From positions 124,001 through 188,000 of the forward strand of contig JBJXHM010000005.1 of assembly GCA_046233115.1 (NCBI GenBank): a stretch of DNA of 64,000 nt. The letters run 5' to 3'. A program made the translations under genes and the position numbers. Every line of letters begins with the position of its first letter. The stretch's first letter is position 1. The notes below the pieces were generated by a model. It was given only the letters and a program-made list of their open reading frames with translations. It was not told the origin of the DNA and made no database searches. Below, one piece after another: positions 8,233 to 15,701 of this stretch. This stretch comes from JACOMY01 sp046233115 (GTDB lineage: Bacteria > Pseudomonadota > Alphaproteobacteria > Kiloniellales > JACOMY01).

Positions 8233-9342
8233 ATGGAAATCAAACTGGCACTCGGGTCCCGTATTCGCAAATCCCCCTTCTTCGAGTCTGCCGTCGCTGC
8301 CGGCATGACTCACGCTACGGTCTACAATCATATGTACATGCCGATCTCCTATGGCGACAGTCAGGCCGAGTATCAGCGCCTGACCCAAGGTGTCGCCATG
8401 TGGGACGTCGGGGTCGAGCGCCAGGTGCAGCTCGCCGGACCCGACGCCCTGGCGCTCGCCGCCTACATGACGCCGCGCGACCTCTCGCGCTGCCGGATCG
8501 GCCAGGGCAAGTACGTCGTGCTCTGCGACTATCAGGGGCGGATCATCAACGACCCGGTCTTCTTGAAGCTTGCCGAGAACCTGGTCTGGTTCTCGATCGC
8601 CGACAGCGACATGCTCTACTGGGCCCGCGCGCTGGCCGAGGCCAAGGGCTTCGACGTGGAGGTCAGCGAGCCCGACGTCTCGCCACTGGCGGTCCAGGGG
8701 CCGCTGGCCGACGAGGTCATGAGCCAGCTCTTCGGCGACTGGGTGCGCGAGCTCAGGTTCTTCTGGTTCAGGGAGGTCGAGCTCGACGGCATTCCGCTGG
8801 TGGTGGCCCGCTCCGGCTGGAGCAAGCAGGGTGGCTTCGAACTCTACCTGCGCGACGGCAGTCAGGGCGGCCGGCTCTGGCAGCGCGTCGCCGAGGCCGG
8901 CAAGGCCTACGGGATCGGCCCCGGCGCGCCCAGCACGACCGAGCGGCTGGAAAGCGGCCTGCTCTCCTATGCCACCGACACCGATGCCGAGAGCGATCCC
9001 TTCGAGTGCAACCTGGGCCACCTGCTTGACCTGGACCGCCCGCAGGACTTCGTCGGCAAGCAGGCGCTGCTGAGGAAGCGCGAGGCCGGCAGCCGTCGCC
9101 GCCTGGTGGGCCTGGAGATCGACGGCAGCCCGATGGGCACGATCGAGAACCCCTGCCCCATCCTCGCCGGCAACCGGCTGGTGGGCACGGCACGCGCGAC
9201 GGACTTCTCGCCGCGCCTGCAGTGCAACATCGCGATCGCCATCGTCGAGAAGCCTTTTTGCGAGGCCGGCACCCAGGTCATCCTCGACTGCCAGGGCCAG
9301 CATCGCCCTGCATTGGTCCGTCCCCTTCCCTTCATCAAATAG
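8233..9342 (+). CDS. GcvT-fold aminomethyltransferase, DmdA-like (possible DMSP demethylase)
   Basis: A 369-residue folate-dependent methyl/aminomethyl transferase of the GcvT family. Stretches such as TVYNHMYMP, MWDVGVERQVQ, DYQGRIINDPV, SEPDVSPLAVQGP and ARSGWSKQGGFELYLRDG closely resemble, from memory, dimethylsulfoniopropionate demethylase DmdA, and the length equals that of the Pelagibacter enzyme. DmdA moves a methyl group from DMSP to tetrahydrofolate, giving methylmercaptopropionate. The family also has DmdA-like proteins of unknown substrate, so the assignment is tentative. ATG at 8233 is chosen to match the family N-terminus. An aldo/keto reductase gene follows after 13 bases. Confidence 0.78.
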   Translation: MEIKLALGSRIRKSPFFESAVAAGMTHATVYNHMYMPISYGDSQAEYQRLTQGVAMWDVGVERQVQLAGPDALALAAYMTPRDLSRCRIGQGKYVVLCDYQGRIINDPVFLKLAENLVWFSIADSDMLYWARALAEAKGFDVEVSEPDVSPLAVQGPLADEVMSQLFGDWVRELRFFWFREVELDGIPLVVARSGWSKQGGFELYLRDGSQGGRLWQRVAEAGKAYGIGPGAPSTTERLESGLLSYATDTDAESDPFECNLGHLLDLDRPQDFVGKQALLRKREAGSRRRLVGLEIDGSPMGTIENPCPILAGNRLVGTARATDFSPRLQCNIAIAIVEKPFCEAGTQVILDCQGQHRPALVRPLPFIK

Positions 9343-9355
9343 AGAGACAGTCACC

Positions 9356-10363
9356 ATGGATTACCGACGGCTCGGACGCAGCGGCGTCATGGTCTCCAAG
9401 CTTTGCCTCGGCACCATGACCTTCGGACTCACCACCGAGGAGGACGAGGCGGTCCGCATTCTCGACGCCGCGCGCGAGGCCGGAATCAACTTCATCGACA
9501 CCGCCGACCAGTACAGCGCTGGCGGCTCCGAGCAGATGCTGGGCCGGCTGCTGGCCAAGGATCGCGACGACTGGGTCCTGGCCAGCAAGCTGGGCAATCC
9601 CGTCGGCCCCGGCCCCAACCGCAGCGGCCTCTCGCCCAAGCACATGCACCGCGCGCTGGACGCCAGCCTGCAGCGGCTTGATAGCGACTACCTCGACATC
9701 CTCTACCTGCATCTCTACGACGGCTCGCCGCTGGAGCCGGTGATCGAGACCCTGGGTCGTTTCCTGGACAGCGGCAAGATCCGCGCCTGGGGCTTCTCCA
9801 ACTTCCGGGCCTGGCAGATCGGCGAAATGATGCGGCTGGCCGAGCGCATGGGTGTGACCCCGCCGGTGGTCTCCCAGCCCTACTACAACGCCATGAACCG
9901 AATGCCGGAGGTCGAGCACCTGCCGGCCTGCGCCCACTACGACATTGCCGTGGTGCCCTACTCGCCGCTGGCCCGCGGCGTGCTGACCGGCAAATACCTG
10001 CCTGGCCAGACGCCGGAAGAGAACACCCGCGCCGGCCGTCGCGACAAGCGCTTCATGGAGACCGAGTTCCGCGAGGAGTCGCTGGTGATCGCCCAGACCT
10101 TGAAGCAGCATGCGGAAGCGCGCGGCATGACCCCCGGCCAGTTCGCCCTGCTCTGGGTCCTGAACAACCGCCTGGTGACCTCCGTCATTGCCGGTCCGCG
10201 CACCCTGGAGCACTTCCAAGGCTATCTCGGTGCCCTGGAGCAGGCCTTCACCGCCGAGGACGAAGCACTGGTCGATTCCTTGGTTGCCACCGGCCATCCC
10301 TCGACGCCGGGCTACAACGACCCGCGCTACGCGATCACCGGCCGCCGGCCATGGACCGCTTAG
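9356..10363 (+). CDS. Aldo/keto reductase
   Basis: A 335-residue NADPH-dependent aldo/keto reductase with a TIM-barrel fold. The family signature is present: MDYRRLGRSGVMVSKLCLGTMTFG at the start, the catalytic Asp/Tyr region INFIDTADQYSAGGSEQMLG (about 45-64), Lys in VLASKLGN, His in YLHLYDG, and the C-terminal cofactor loop GPRTLEHFQG. It starts 13 bases downstream of the DmdA-like gene and is probably co-transcribed. The aldehyde or ketone substrate cannot be inferred; an aldehyde arising in that pathway is possible. Confidence 0.9.
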   Translation: MDYRRLGRSGVMVSKLCLGTMTFGLTTEEDEAVRILDAAREAGINFIDTADQYSAGGSEQMLGRLLAKDRDDWVLASKLGNPVGPGPNRSGLSPKHMHRALDASLQRLDSDYLDILYLHLYDGSPLEPVIETLGRFLDSGKIRAWGFSNFRAWQIGEMMRLAERMGVTPPVVSQPYYNAMNRMPEVEHLPACAHYDIAVVPYSPLARGVLTGKYLPGQTPEENTRAGRRDKRFMETEFREESLVIAQTLKQHAEARGMTPGQFALLWVLNNRLVTSVIAGPRTLEHFQGYLGALEQAFTAEDEALVDSLVATGHPSTPGYNDPRYAITGRRPWTA

Positions 10364-10628
10364 CCTTTGCCGGCCCCACGCTGGCCTGCAGGCGCGTCTC
10401 GATCCGTTCCGCCAGCTTGCCGGCGGGCCGATCACCGAGGGCCGCGGCCTGACGGGCGTAGCCTAGGGCTTCCTCCAGGCGGCGCTCCGACTGAAGCTGC
10501 CGGGCCAACTGGCCGAAGACGGATGCGGGCACGTTCGGATTGCGCGTCACCAAGTCGAGCAACAGCCCGGCGGCCTCACGCGCCCGCCCGAGCTTGCCGA
10601 CCGCGTCGGACTGGCGCCCTTGAGCCAT
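10335..10628 (-). CDS. Short hypothetical protein or TPR-like fragment
   Basis: A 97-residue open frame starting MAQGRQSDAVG. Its centre (QLARQLQSERRLEEALGYARQAAALG) has the look of a tetratricopeptide helix pair, so it could be a remnant of a larger TPR protein. It has no clear ribosome-binding site, overlaps the end of the aldo/keto reductase gene by 29 bases on the opposite strand, and ends in a Lys/Arg-rich tail. It may be a degraded gene end rather than a working one. It is the only coding candidate in the 10364-10800 gap; the rest holds a hairpin at 10706-10753. Confidence 0.3.
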   Translation of the reverse strand: MAQGRQSDAVGKLGRAREAAGLLLDLVTRNPNVPASVFGQLARQLQSERRLEEALGYARQAAALGDRPAGKLAERIETRLQASVGPAKAKRSMAGGR

Positions 10629-10705
10629 GAAGGCGCGGAGGAATGGGCCGCTCCTGTCGGGACGTGGAGCTTGCCGAGAGGGATAGGGGCGAGGCGCCAA
10701 CAAGG

Positions 10706-10753
10706 AACGGCGGGGCCGGAAGGCCTGTCCTCACAGACCCTCGCCCCGCCGTT
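10706..10753 (-). terminator. Candidate factor-independent terminator after the BKACE gene
   Basis: A perfect 10-bp inverted repeat (AACGGCGGGG with CCCCGCCGTT) spans 28 bases that hold a smaller GGCC-type hairpin. It begins about 48 bases beyond the stop of the minus-strand BKACE gene. A second inverted repeat (AGCGCTGCCCGG with CCGGGC-G-AGCGCT) overlaps that stop at 10771-10803. Neither has a long U tract, so activity is uncertain. Confidence 0.45.
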
Positions 10754-10800
10754 TCGGCAGTCACCCTTCTGAGCGCTGCCCGGATCTGCCCGGGCGAGCG

Positions 10801-11733
10801 CTAGAACTTGGTCTGATCGCCGCCCTTGAGACTTAGGATCTCGCGGGCGTCGTCGGCCGAGGCGATATCCAGCGAGAGGCCTTCCAGGATCTTGCGCACG
10901 TTGGTGACCTGCTCGGCATTGGTTTCCGCCAAACGCCCGGCCCCGCCCCAGAGCGAGTCCTCCAGTCCGACGCGCACGTTGCCGCCCATCGCGGCGGCCT
11001 GGGCCGCGATCGGCATCTGGTTGCGTCCCGCGCCCAGCACCGACCAGTGATAGTCGTCACCGAAGAGGCGGTCGGCGGTGCGGCGCATGTGGATCACGTC
11101 CTCCGGATGGGGACCGATGCCGCCGAGGATGCCGAAGACCGACTGCACGAAGAGCGGCGGCTTGATGATGCCGGCGTCGAGGAAGTAGGCCAGGTTATAG
11201 AGATGGCCGATGTCGTAGCACTCGCACTCGAAGCGGGTGCCGTTGTCGGCGCAGGTCCGCAGGATGTGCTCGATGTCGGCAAAGGTGTTCTTGAAGAGCG
11301 TCTCCTTGCTCTTCTCCAAGTGCTCGCGCTCCCACTCGTGCTTGAACTCCTTGAAGCGGTTCAGCATGGGGAAGAGGCCGAAGTTGATCGAGCCCATGTT
11401 CAAGGAGGCCACCTCCGGCGCGAAGTGTGCAGCCGGGCGCAGGCGCTCTTCCACCGGCATGGTCGGGCCGCCGCCGGTTGTGATGTTCAGGACCGCGCCG
11501 GTGGACTGCTTGATCCGCGGCAGGAACTGCTGGAACAGCTCCGGATCCTGGCTCGGACGCCCGGTCTCCGGATCGCGCGCATGCAGGTGGACCACCGCCG
11601 CACCGGCCTCGGCCGCGCCGATCGCCGCCTCGGCGATCTCGTTCGGCGTGACCGGCAGATAGGGGGACATGGAGGGAGTGTGGATCGACCCGGTAACGGC
11701 ACAGGTGATGATGACCTTACGTTTGCTAGCCAT
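10801..11733 (-). CDS. Beta-keto acid cleavage enzyme family protein (BKACE, former DUF849)
   Basis: A 310-residue TIM-barrel enzyme of the BKACE family, which condenses a beta-keto acid with acetyl-CoA and cleaves it to acetoacetate plus a new CoA ester; the founding member is 3-keto-5-aminohexanoate cleavage enzyme (Kce). Seen here are VIITCAVTGSIHTPSMSPYLPVTP, the zinc-binding HLHARDPETGRPSQDP (His-x-His near residue 50), ITTGGG and GLEDSLWGG near the end. Family members act on many beta-keto acids, including those from carnitine and lysine, and neighbours do not settle which one is used here. It is divergent from the TPR gene, with 183 bases between the starts. Confidence 0.9.
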   Translation of the reverse strand: MASKRKVIITCAVTGSIHTPSMSPYLPVTPNEIAEAAIGAAEAGAAVVHLHARDPETGRPSQDPELFQQFLPRIKQSTGAVLNITTGGGPTMPVEERLRPAAHFAPEVASLNMGSINFGLFPMLNRFKEFKHEWEREHLEKSKETLFKNTFADIEHILRTCADNGTRFECECYDIGHLYNLAYFLDAGIIKPPLFVQSVFGILGGIGPHPEDVIHMRRTADRLFGDDYHWSVLGAGRNQMPIAAQAAAMGGNVRVGLEDSLWGGAGRLAETNAEQVTNVRKILEGLSLDIASADDAREILSLKGGDQTKF

Positions 11734-11916
11734 GACGTCCTCTTCGTTATTGAGCCCTCGATAGATAAGGCGGCAGTTTGCTCGCGTTCACCGGCATTTG
11801 CCAGTCCGTGATCGCCGTTCCTTCGTCATCGGGCGTGCCAACGGCGGCGATCCTAGGCTAAACTCGTCAGGATACAACCGGCATGACGGAGGCCGGTCCC
11901 ACGGGAGGTGGACGTT

Positions 11917-13302
11917 ATGAGCTTGTCTGACTGTCGAGGCGTTCCCGTTTCCTGCGCAAACCCTGATCTTGTGGCCGCTTTGGAGCCTTTGCTGGAAGAC
12001 TTTTGCGCCTTCCGCAACGATCCTGTCGCCGGGGCGAACAGCATCCTGGCCGACCATCCCGACTTCATCATGGCGCATGTCTTCAAGGCGGCGCTGCTGA
12101 CCCAAGCGATGGAGACGCGGATCTACGACGACATGCTGGCCAGCGTGGTGGCGGCCGAGTCCCTCTGGGCCGAGGCCAACGAGCGCGAGCGCGGCCACAT
12201 CCGGGCACTCCGTGCCTGGGTCGACGGCGACTTCTTCGGCGCGGTGCAGCGCTGGGAGGAGGTGCTGGTGCTCCACCCGCTCGACCTACTGGCGCTCTCG
12301 ATGATCCACCTTACCGACGTGTTGCTGGGCGACGTCGTCGGCCAGCGCGACTGCGTCGCCCGGGTCTTCCCGCTGTGGGACGAGTCGATTCCCGGCTACG
12401 AGTTCGTGCTGGGCTTCTATTCCTTCGGACTGGAGGAGACCCGCGACTTCGCCGATGCGGAGGAGCTTGGCCGCCGCGCGCTGGCGATCCGTCCGGATCA
12501 TCCCTACGCGATCCATGCCGTGGCCCATGTGATGGAGATGCAAGGCCGCCAGGGCGGTGGCATCTGGTTCATGACCAGCCGCGAAAAAGCCTGGGCGAAC
12601 AGCAACTTCCGCAATCATCTTTGGTGGCATCTCAGCCTCTTCCACCTCGACCTCAACCAGGTCGACCGGGTGCTGGAGATCTACGACCGCCACCTGCGCA
12701 GCAGCGATCCGCACGGCGACAAGTACGAGGAGCTGGACGCCGCAGCACTGCTGTGGCGCCTGAAGCTGCTGAACGTCGATGTCGGCGAGCGCTGGCAGGC
12801 GCTGGCCGACAAGTGGGCCGGCGCGGTCGAGGACACGCTCTACGCCTTCAACGACGTACACGCGATGATGTGCTTCGTCTCGGCCGGGCGGCAGCAGTCT
12901 GCCCAGCGCCTGCTGAACGCCAACGAGCGCTACTGCGAGCACGCCAGCGACGCCAACGTCGCCATGAGCCGTGAGATCGGCATGCCCTTCCTCAGGGCGT
13001 TGCAGGACTTCGGGCTGGAGCTCTACGACGATTGCGTCGAGCGGCTGCTGCCGGTGCGCTACCGCACGCATCGCCTTGGCGGCAGCTTCGCCCAGCGCGA
13101 CATCATCGGCTGGACTCTGCTGGAGGCCGCACTCAGGGCCGGGCGCTTCGAGCTCGCCCTGGCGCTGGCGCACGAGCGCTGCGGCCTGAAGCCCTCCAGC
13201 CCGCAGAACTGGCGCATGGCTGCGCGGGCGCATGAGGGCCTGGGCGCCACCCAGCGCGCGGCCCAGGCCAAGGCGAGGGCCGAGTCGCTACTTGCCGCCT
13301 GA
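11917..13302 (+). CDS. Tetratricopeptide repeat protein, TPR38-like
   Basis: A 461-residue helical repeat protein with no signal peptide or membrane segment. Landmarks are FKAALLTQAME, RALAIRPDHPYAIHAVAHVMEM, the segment ending FRNHLWWHLSLFHLD, and ALALAHERCGLKPSSPQNWRMAARAH at the end, which match the TPR38 family found in bacteria and animals. The molecular function is unknown. ATG at 11917 is chosen because GGGAGG lies 8 bases upstream; an in-frame GTG at 11908 overlaps that site and cannot use it. A LysR gene starts 9 bases downstream. Confidence 0.82.
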   Translation: MSLSDCRGVPVSCANPDLVAALEPLLEDFCAFRNDPVAGANSILADHPDFIMAHVFKAALLTQAMETRIYDDMLASVVAAESLWAEANERERGHIRALRAWVDGDFFGAVQRWEEVLVLHPLDLLALSMIHLTDVLLGDVVGQRDCVARVFPLWDESIPGYEFVLGFYSFGLEETRDFADAEELGRRALAIRPDHPYAIHAVAHVMEMQGRQGGGIWFMTSREKAWANSNFRNHLWWHLSLFHLDLNQVDRVLEIYDRHLRSSDPHGDKYEELDAAALLWRLKLLNVDVGERWQALADKWAGAVEDTLYAFNDVHAMMCFVSAGRQQSAQRLLNANERYCEHASDANVAMSREIGMPFLRALQDFGLELYDDCVERLLPVRYRTHRLGGSFAQRDIIGWTLLEAALRAGRFELALALAHERCGLKPSSPQNWRMAARAHEGLGATQRAAQAKARAESLLAA

Positions 13303-13311
13303 TCTGCCGCC

Positions 13312-14211
13312 ATGGAACTGAGGCCGCTGCGCACCCTGGTCTCGATCGCCGACCAGGGCAGCTTCGCCGCGGCGGCGGCGAGCCTGGGTCTCACCCAGTC
13401 GGCGATCAGCCTGCAGGTCAAGGGTCTGGAGGAGAGTCTCGGTTGCGCCCTCTTCGACCGTGGCCACCGGCCGCCGCGCCTGACCGAGGCCGGCCGTCAA
13501 CTGGTGGTCGAGGCGCGCCAGATCCTCAGCCTCTACGACCGTATCTTCGCCGACGAGGCCGGTGGTCTGCTCAGCGGCGAGCTTGTGCTGGGCGCGGTGC
13601 CGACGGCGCTGGGTGGCATCATGCCTCCGGCCCTGGCCGCGTTGCGTGCCAGCCATCCGCAGCTCTCGATCCGGGTGGTCAGCGGTCTCTCGAACGAGCT
13701 GGCGGACCAGCTTCGCGCCGGCAGTCTGGACGCCTCGCTCGCCTCCGAGCCGCAGCACCTGCCCGAGGGCCTGCGCGCGCGGCCGATCCGCCAGGACCCG
13801 CTGGTGGTGATCGCCCCGCCCGACGTGCCCGGCAGCCGCGACCGCGAGCTGCTGGAAAGCCAGCCCTTCATCCAGTTCAGCCGCCGCGCTTGGGCCGGCG
13901 AGCAGATCGACCAGGCCTTGCGCGAGCGCGGCATCGCGGTCAAGCGCGCCATGGAGATCGATTCCCTGGAGGCGATCCTGGAGATGGTGCGCCATCGCCT
14001 CGGCGTCTCGGTCGTGCCCCTGCCCTACGGCCGGCGGCCGGAGAGCCTGGGGCTGCGCGCCCTGCCCTTCGGCAACCCGCCGCTGACCCGCCCGCTGGTG
14101 TTGCTGGAACGCGCCGATAGCCCGAAGGGCCGCCTGATCGCCGCTCTGGGCCAAGCCCTGCGCAGTCTGGCCACTCAGGAACCGCCTTTCCTTGAGGACG
14201 CCTTAAGCTAG
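13312..14211 (+). CDS. LysR family transcriptional regulator
   Basis: A 299-residue DNA-binding regulator. The N-terminal winged helix-turn-helix (MELRPLRTLVSIADQGSFAAAAASLGLTQSAISLQVKGLEE is its family shape in outline) is followed by a LysR substrate-binding domain from about residue 90. The gene lies 9 bases after the TPR38-like gene and upstream of the acyl-CoA dehydrogenase gene on the same strand. That neighbour, or the divergent BKACE gene, is a plausible target. The effector is unknown. Confidence 0.92.
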   Translation: MELRPLRTLVSIADQGSFAAAAASLGLTQSAISLQVKGLEESLGCALFDRGHRPPRLTEAGRQLVVEARQILSLYDRIFADEAGGLLSGELVLGAVPTALGGIMPPALAALRASHPQLSIRVVSGLSNELADQLRAGSLDASLASEPQHLPEGLRARPIRQDPLVVIAPPDVPGSRDRELLESQPFIQFSRRAWAGEQIDQALRERGIAVKRAMEIDSLEAILEMVRHRLGVSVVPLPYGRRPESLGLRALPFGNPPLTRPLVLLERADSPKGRLIAALGQALRSLATQEPPFLEDALS

Positions 14212-14337
14212 AGGTGAAAAGAACTCGTTTTTATCCCATCTCCCTTTAACCTATAGTCCTGCTCACGCGGCCGTGATCGGTTGGCGAACCGATTCCGCGA
14301 GCTGGCGCTATCAAGAAACCTAAGGGGGAAGAGCTGG

Positions 14338-15564
14338 ATGTTTACGCTGACCGAAGCGCAGCAGGCCCTGCAGGCCCGCGCGCGTGCCTTTGCCGAGCAG
14401 CACTGCCTGCCCAAGGCGGCCGAGGTCGACCGCAGCGAGGCCTACCCCTGGGACACGGTGGAGGCCATGGCCGGCGCCGGTTTCTTCGGCATGACCATCC
14501 CCGAGGCCCTGGACGGCCAGGGCCGCAGCTATCTCGACGCCATCCTGGTGGTCGAGGAGATGGCCAAGGTCTGCGGCATCAGCGGGCGCATCGTGGTCGA
14601 GGGCAACATGGGCGCGCTGGGCGCCATCCTGCGCTACGGCACGGTCGAGCAGAAGCGCATGGCGGCCGACCTGGTGCTGGCCGGCGACAAGCCGGCGATC
14701 TGCATCACCGAGCCGGAGGCCGGCAGTGCCGCCACCGAGATGCAGACCACCGCGGTGAAGAACGGCGAGTGCTATGTCCTGAACGGCACCAAGCATTGGA
14801 TCACCGGCGGCGGCGTCTCGCGCCTGCACCTGATCTTCGCCCGGGTCCTGGACCAGGGTCGCGACATGGGCATCGGCGGCTTCATCGCGGTGCGCGGCGA
14901 GGACGAGGGCCTGGTCGTCGGCACGCGTGAGCCGGCCATGGGCCTGCGCGGCATCCCCGAGACCCGCATTCACTTCCGCGACCTCAGCCTGCCGGCCGAC
15001 CGCCTGCTGCTGCCGCCCGAGGGCCTGAAGCGCGGTTTCGCCTCGCTGATGGACGCCTACAACGCCCAGCGCGTCGGCGCTGGCACCGTGGCGCTGGGCA
15101 TCGCCCAGGGCGCCTACGAGGTGGCGCTCGCCTTCGTCAAGGAGCGCCAGCAGTTCGGCCGCCCCCTGGCCGAGTTCCAGGGTCTGCAGTGGATGCTGGC
15201 CGACATGCGCATCCAGCTCGACGCGGCCCGCCTGATGCTCTGGCGCGCGGCCGGTAGCGCCACCGAGACCGGCACCGGCTTCCCCGATCCCCTGCTGGCC
15301 GCCGAGGCCAAGGTGATCGCCGCCGAGACCGCGATCAAGGTGACCAACGACGCCCTGCAGCTCCATGGCGCCATGGGTTACTCCCGCAACCTGCCGCTGG
15401 AGCGCATGGCCCGCGACGCCCGCATGTTCACCATCGGCGGTGGTACGGCGCAGATGCTGCGCAACCTGGTCGCCGGCAAGATCCTGGGCATCAAGACCCC
15501 GCAGACTCGCGACGGCTACCTCAAGGCTGCCGGCGGTAAGGACGTCCAGGTGGCAGCAGAGTAG
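14338..15564 (+). CDS. Acyl-CoA dehydrogenase superfamily protein lacking the usual catalytic Glu
   Basis: A 408-residue flavoprotein of the acyl-CoA dehydrogenase fold. ICITEPEAGSAATEMQT and KHWITGG form the FAD-contact strands, and RQQFGRPLAEFQ and LQLHGAMGYSRNLPLERMARD are family signatures. The base position common to short/medium-chain enzymes is Gly here (TIGGGT), and the isovaleryl-type position reads NAQR (Gln 244) rather than Glu. Arg 84 is also present. From memory this Arg/Gln pair matches 3-sulfinopropionyl-CoA desulfinase, so the enzyme may not be a dehydrogenase. Start 14338 has an AAGGGGGAA site 7 bases upstream. Confidence 0.85.
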   Translation: MFTLTEAQQALQARARAFAEQHCLPKAAEVDRSEAYPWDTVEAMAGAGFFGMTIPEALDGQGRSYLDAILVVEEMAKVCGISGRIVVEGNMGALGAILRYGTVEQKRMAADLVLAGDKPAICITEPEAGSAATEMQTTAVKNGECYVLNGTKHWITGGGVSRLHLIFARVLDQGRDMGIGGFIAVRGEDEGLVVGTREPAMGLRGIPETRIHFRDLSLPADRLLLPPEGLKRGFASLMDAYNAQRVGAGTVALGIAQGAYEVALAFVKERQQFGRPLAEFQGLQWMLADMRIQLDAARLMLWRAAGSATETGTGFPDPLLAAEAKVIAAETAIKVTNDALQLHGAMGYSRNLPLERMARDARMFTIGGGTAQMLRNLVAGKILGIKTPQTRDGYLKAAGGKDVQVAAE

Positions 15565-15582
15565 CACTCTTCCCCTTCCCTT

Positions 15583-15689
15583 GTCGTCCTGCGGCTTGAC
15601 CGTAGGACCACGTGACGTTGGCCGCGGCGCTGCAATGTTCAGCTCTGTTGCCTACGGAAGCTGGTCCTACGGTCAAGCCGCAGAACGAC
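15583..15689. repeat. Long inverted repeat between convergent genes
   Basis: Two 28-base arms, 15583-15610 and 15662-15689, are reverse complements at 27 of 28 positions and are separated by 51 bases. The element lies between the stops of the convergent acyl-CoA dehydrogenase-like and monooxygenase genes, 19 and 13 bases away. It would fold in RNA from either strand and may act as a bidirectional terminator. The length and symmetry also fit a dispersed palindromic (REP- or MITE-like) element. No U tract and no transposase are seen. Confidence 0.8.
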
Positions 15690-15701
15690 GAGAGATAGGA
15701 A

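Noticed and set aside
8083..9357. Long antisense frame opposite the DmdA-like gene
   Set aside because: Composition (Leu/Gly/Asp/Arg/His-rich, no family motifs) is that of an antisense shadow; the plus-strand gene has clear motifs and a matching length.
14320..15567. Antisense frame opposite the acyl-CoA dehydrogenase relative
   Set aside because: Same-length mirror of a gene with clear family signatures; no ribosome-binding site or motifs.
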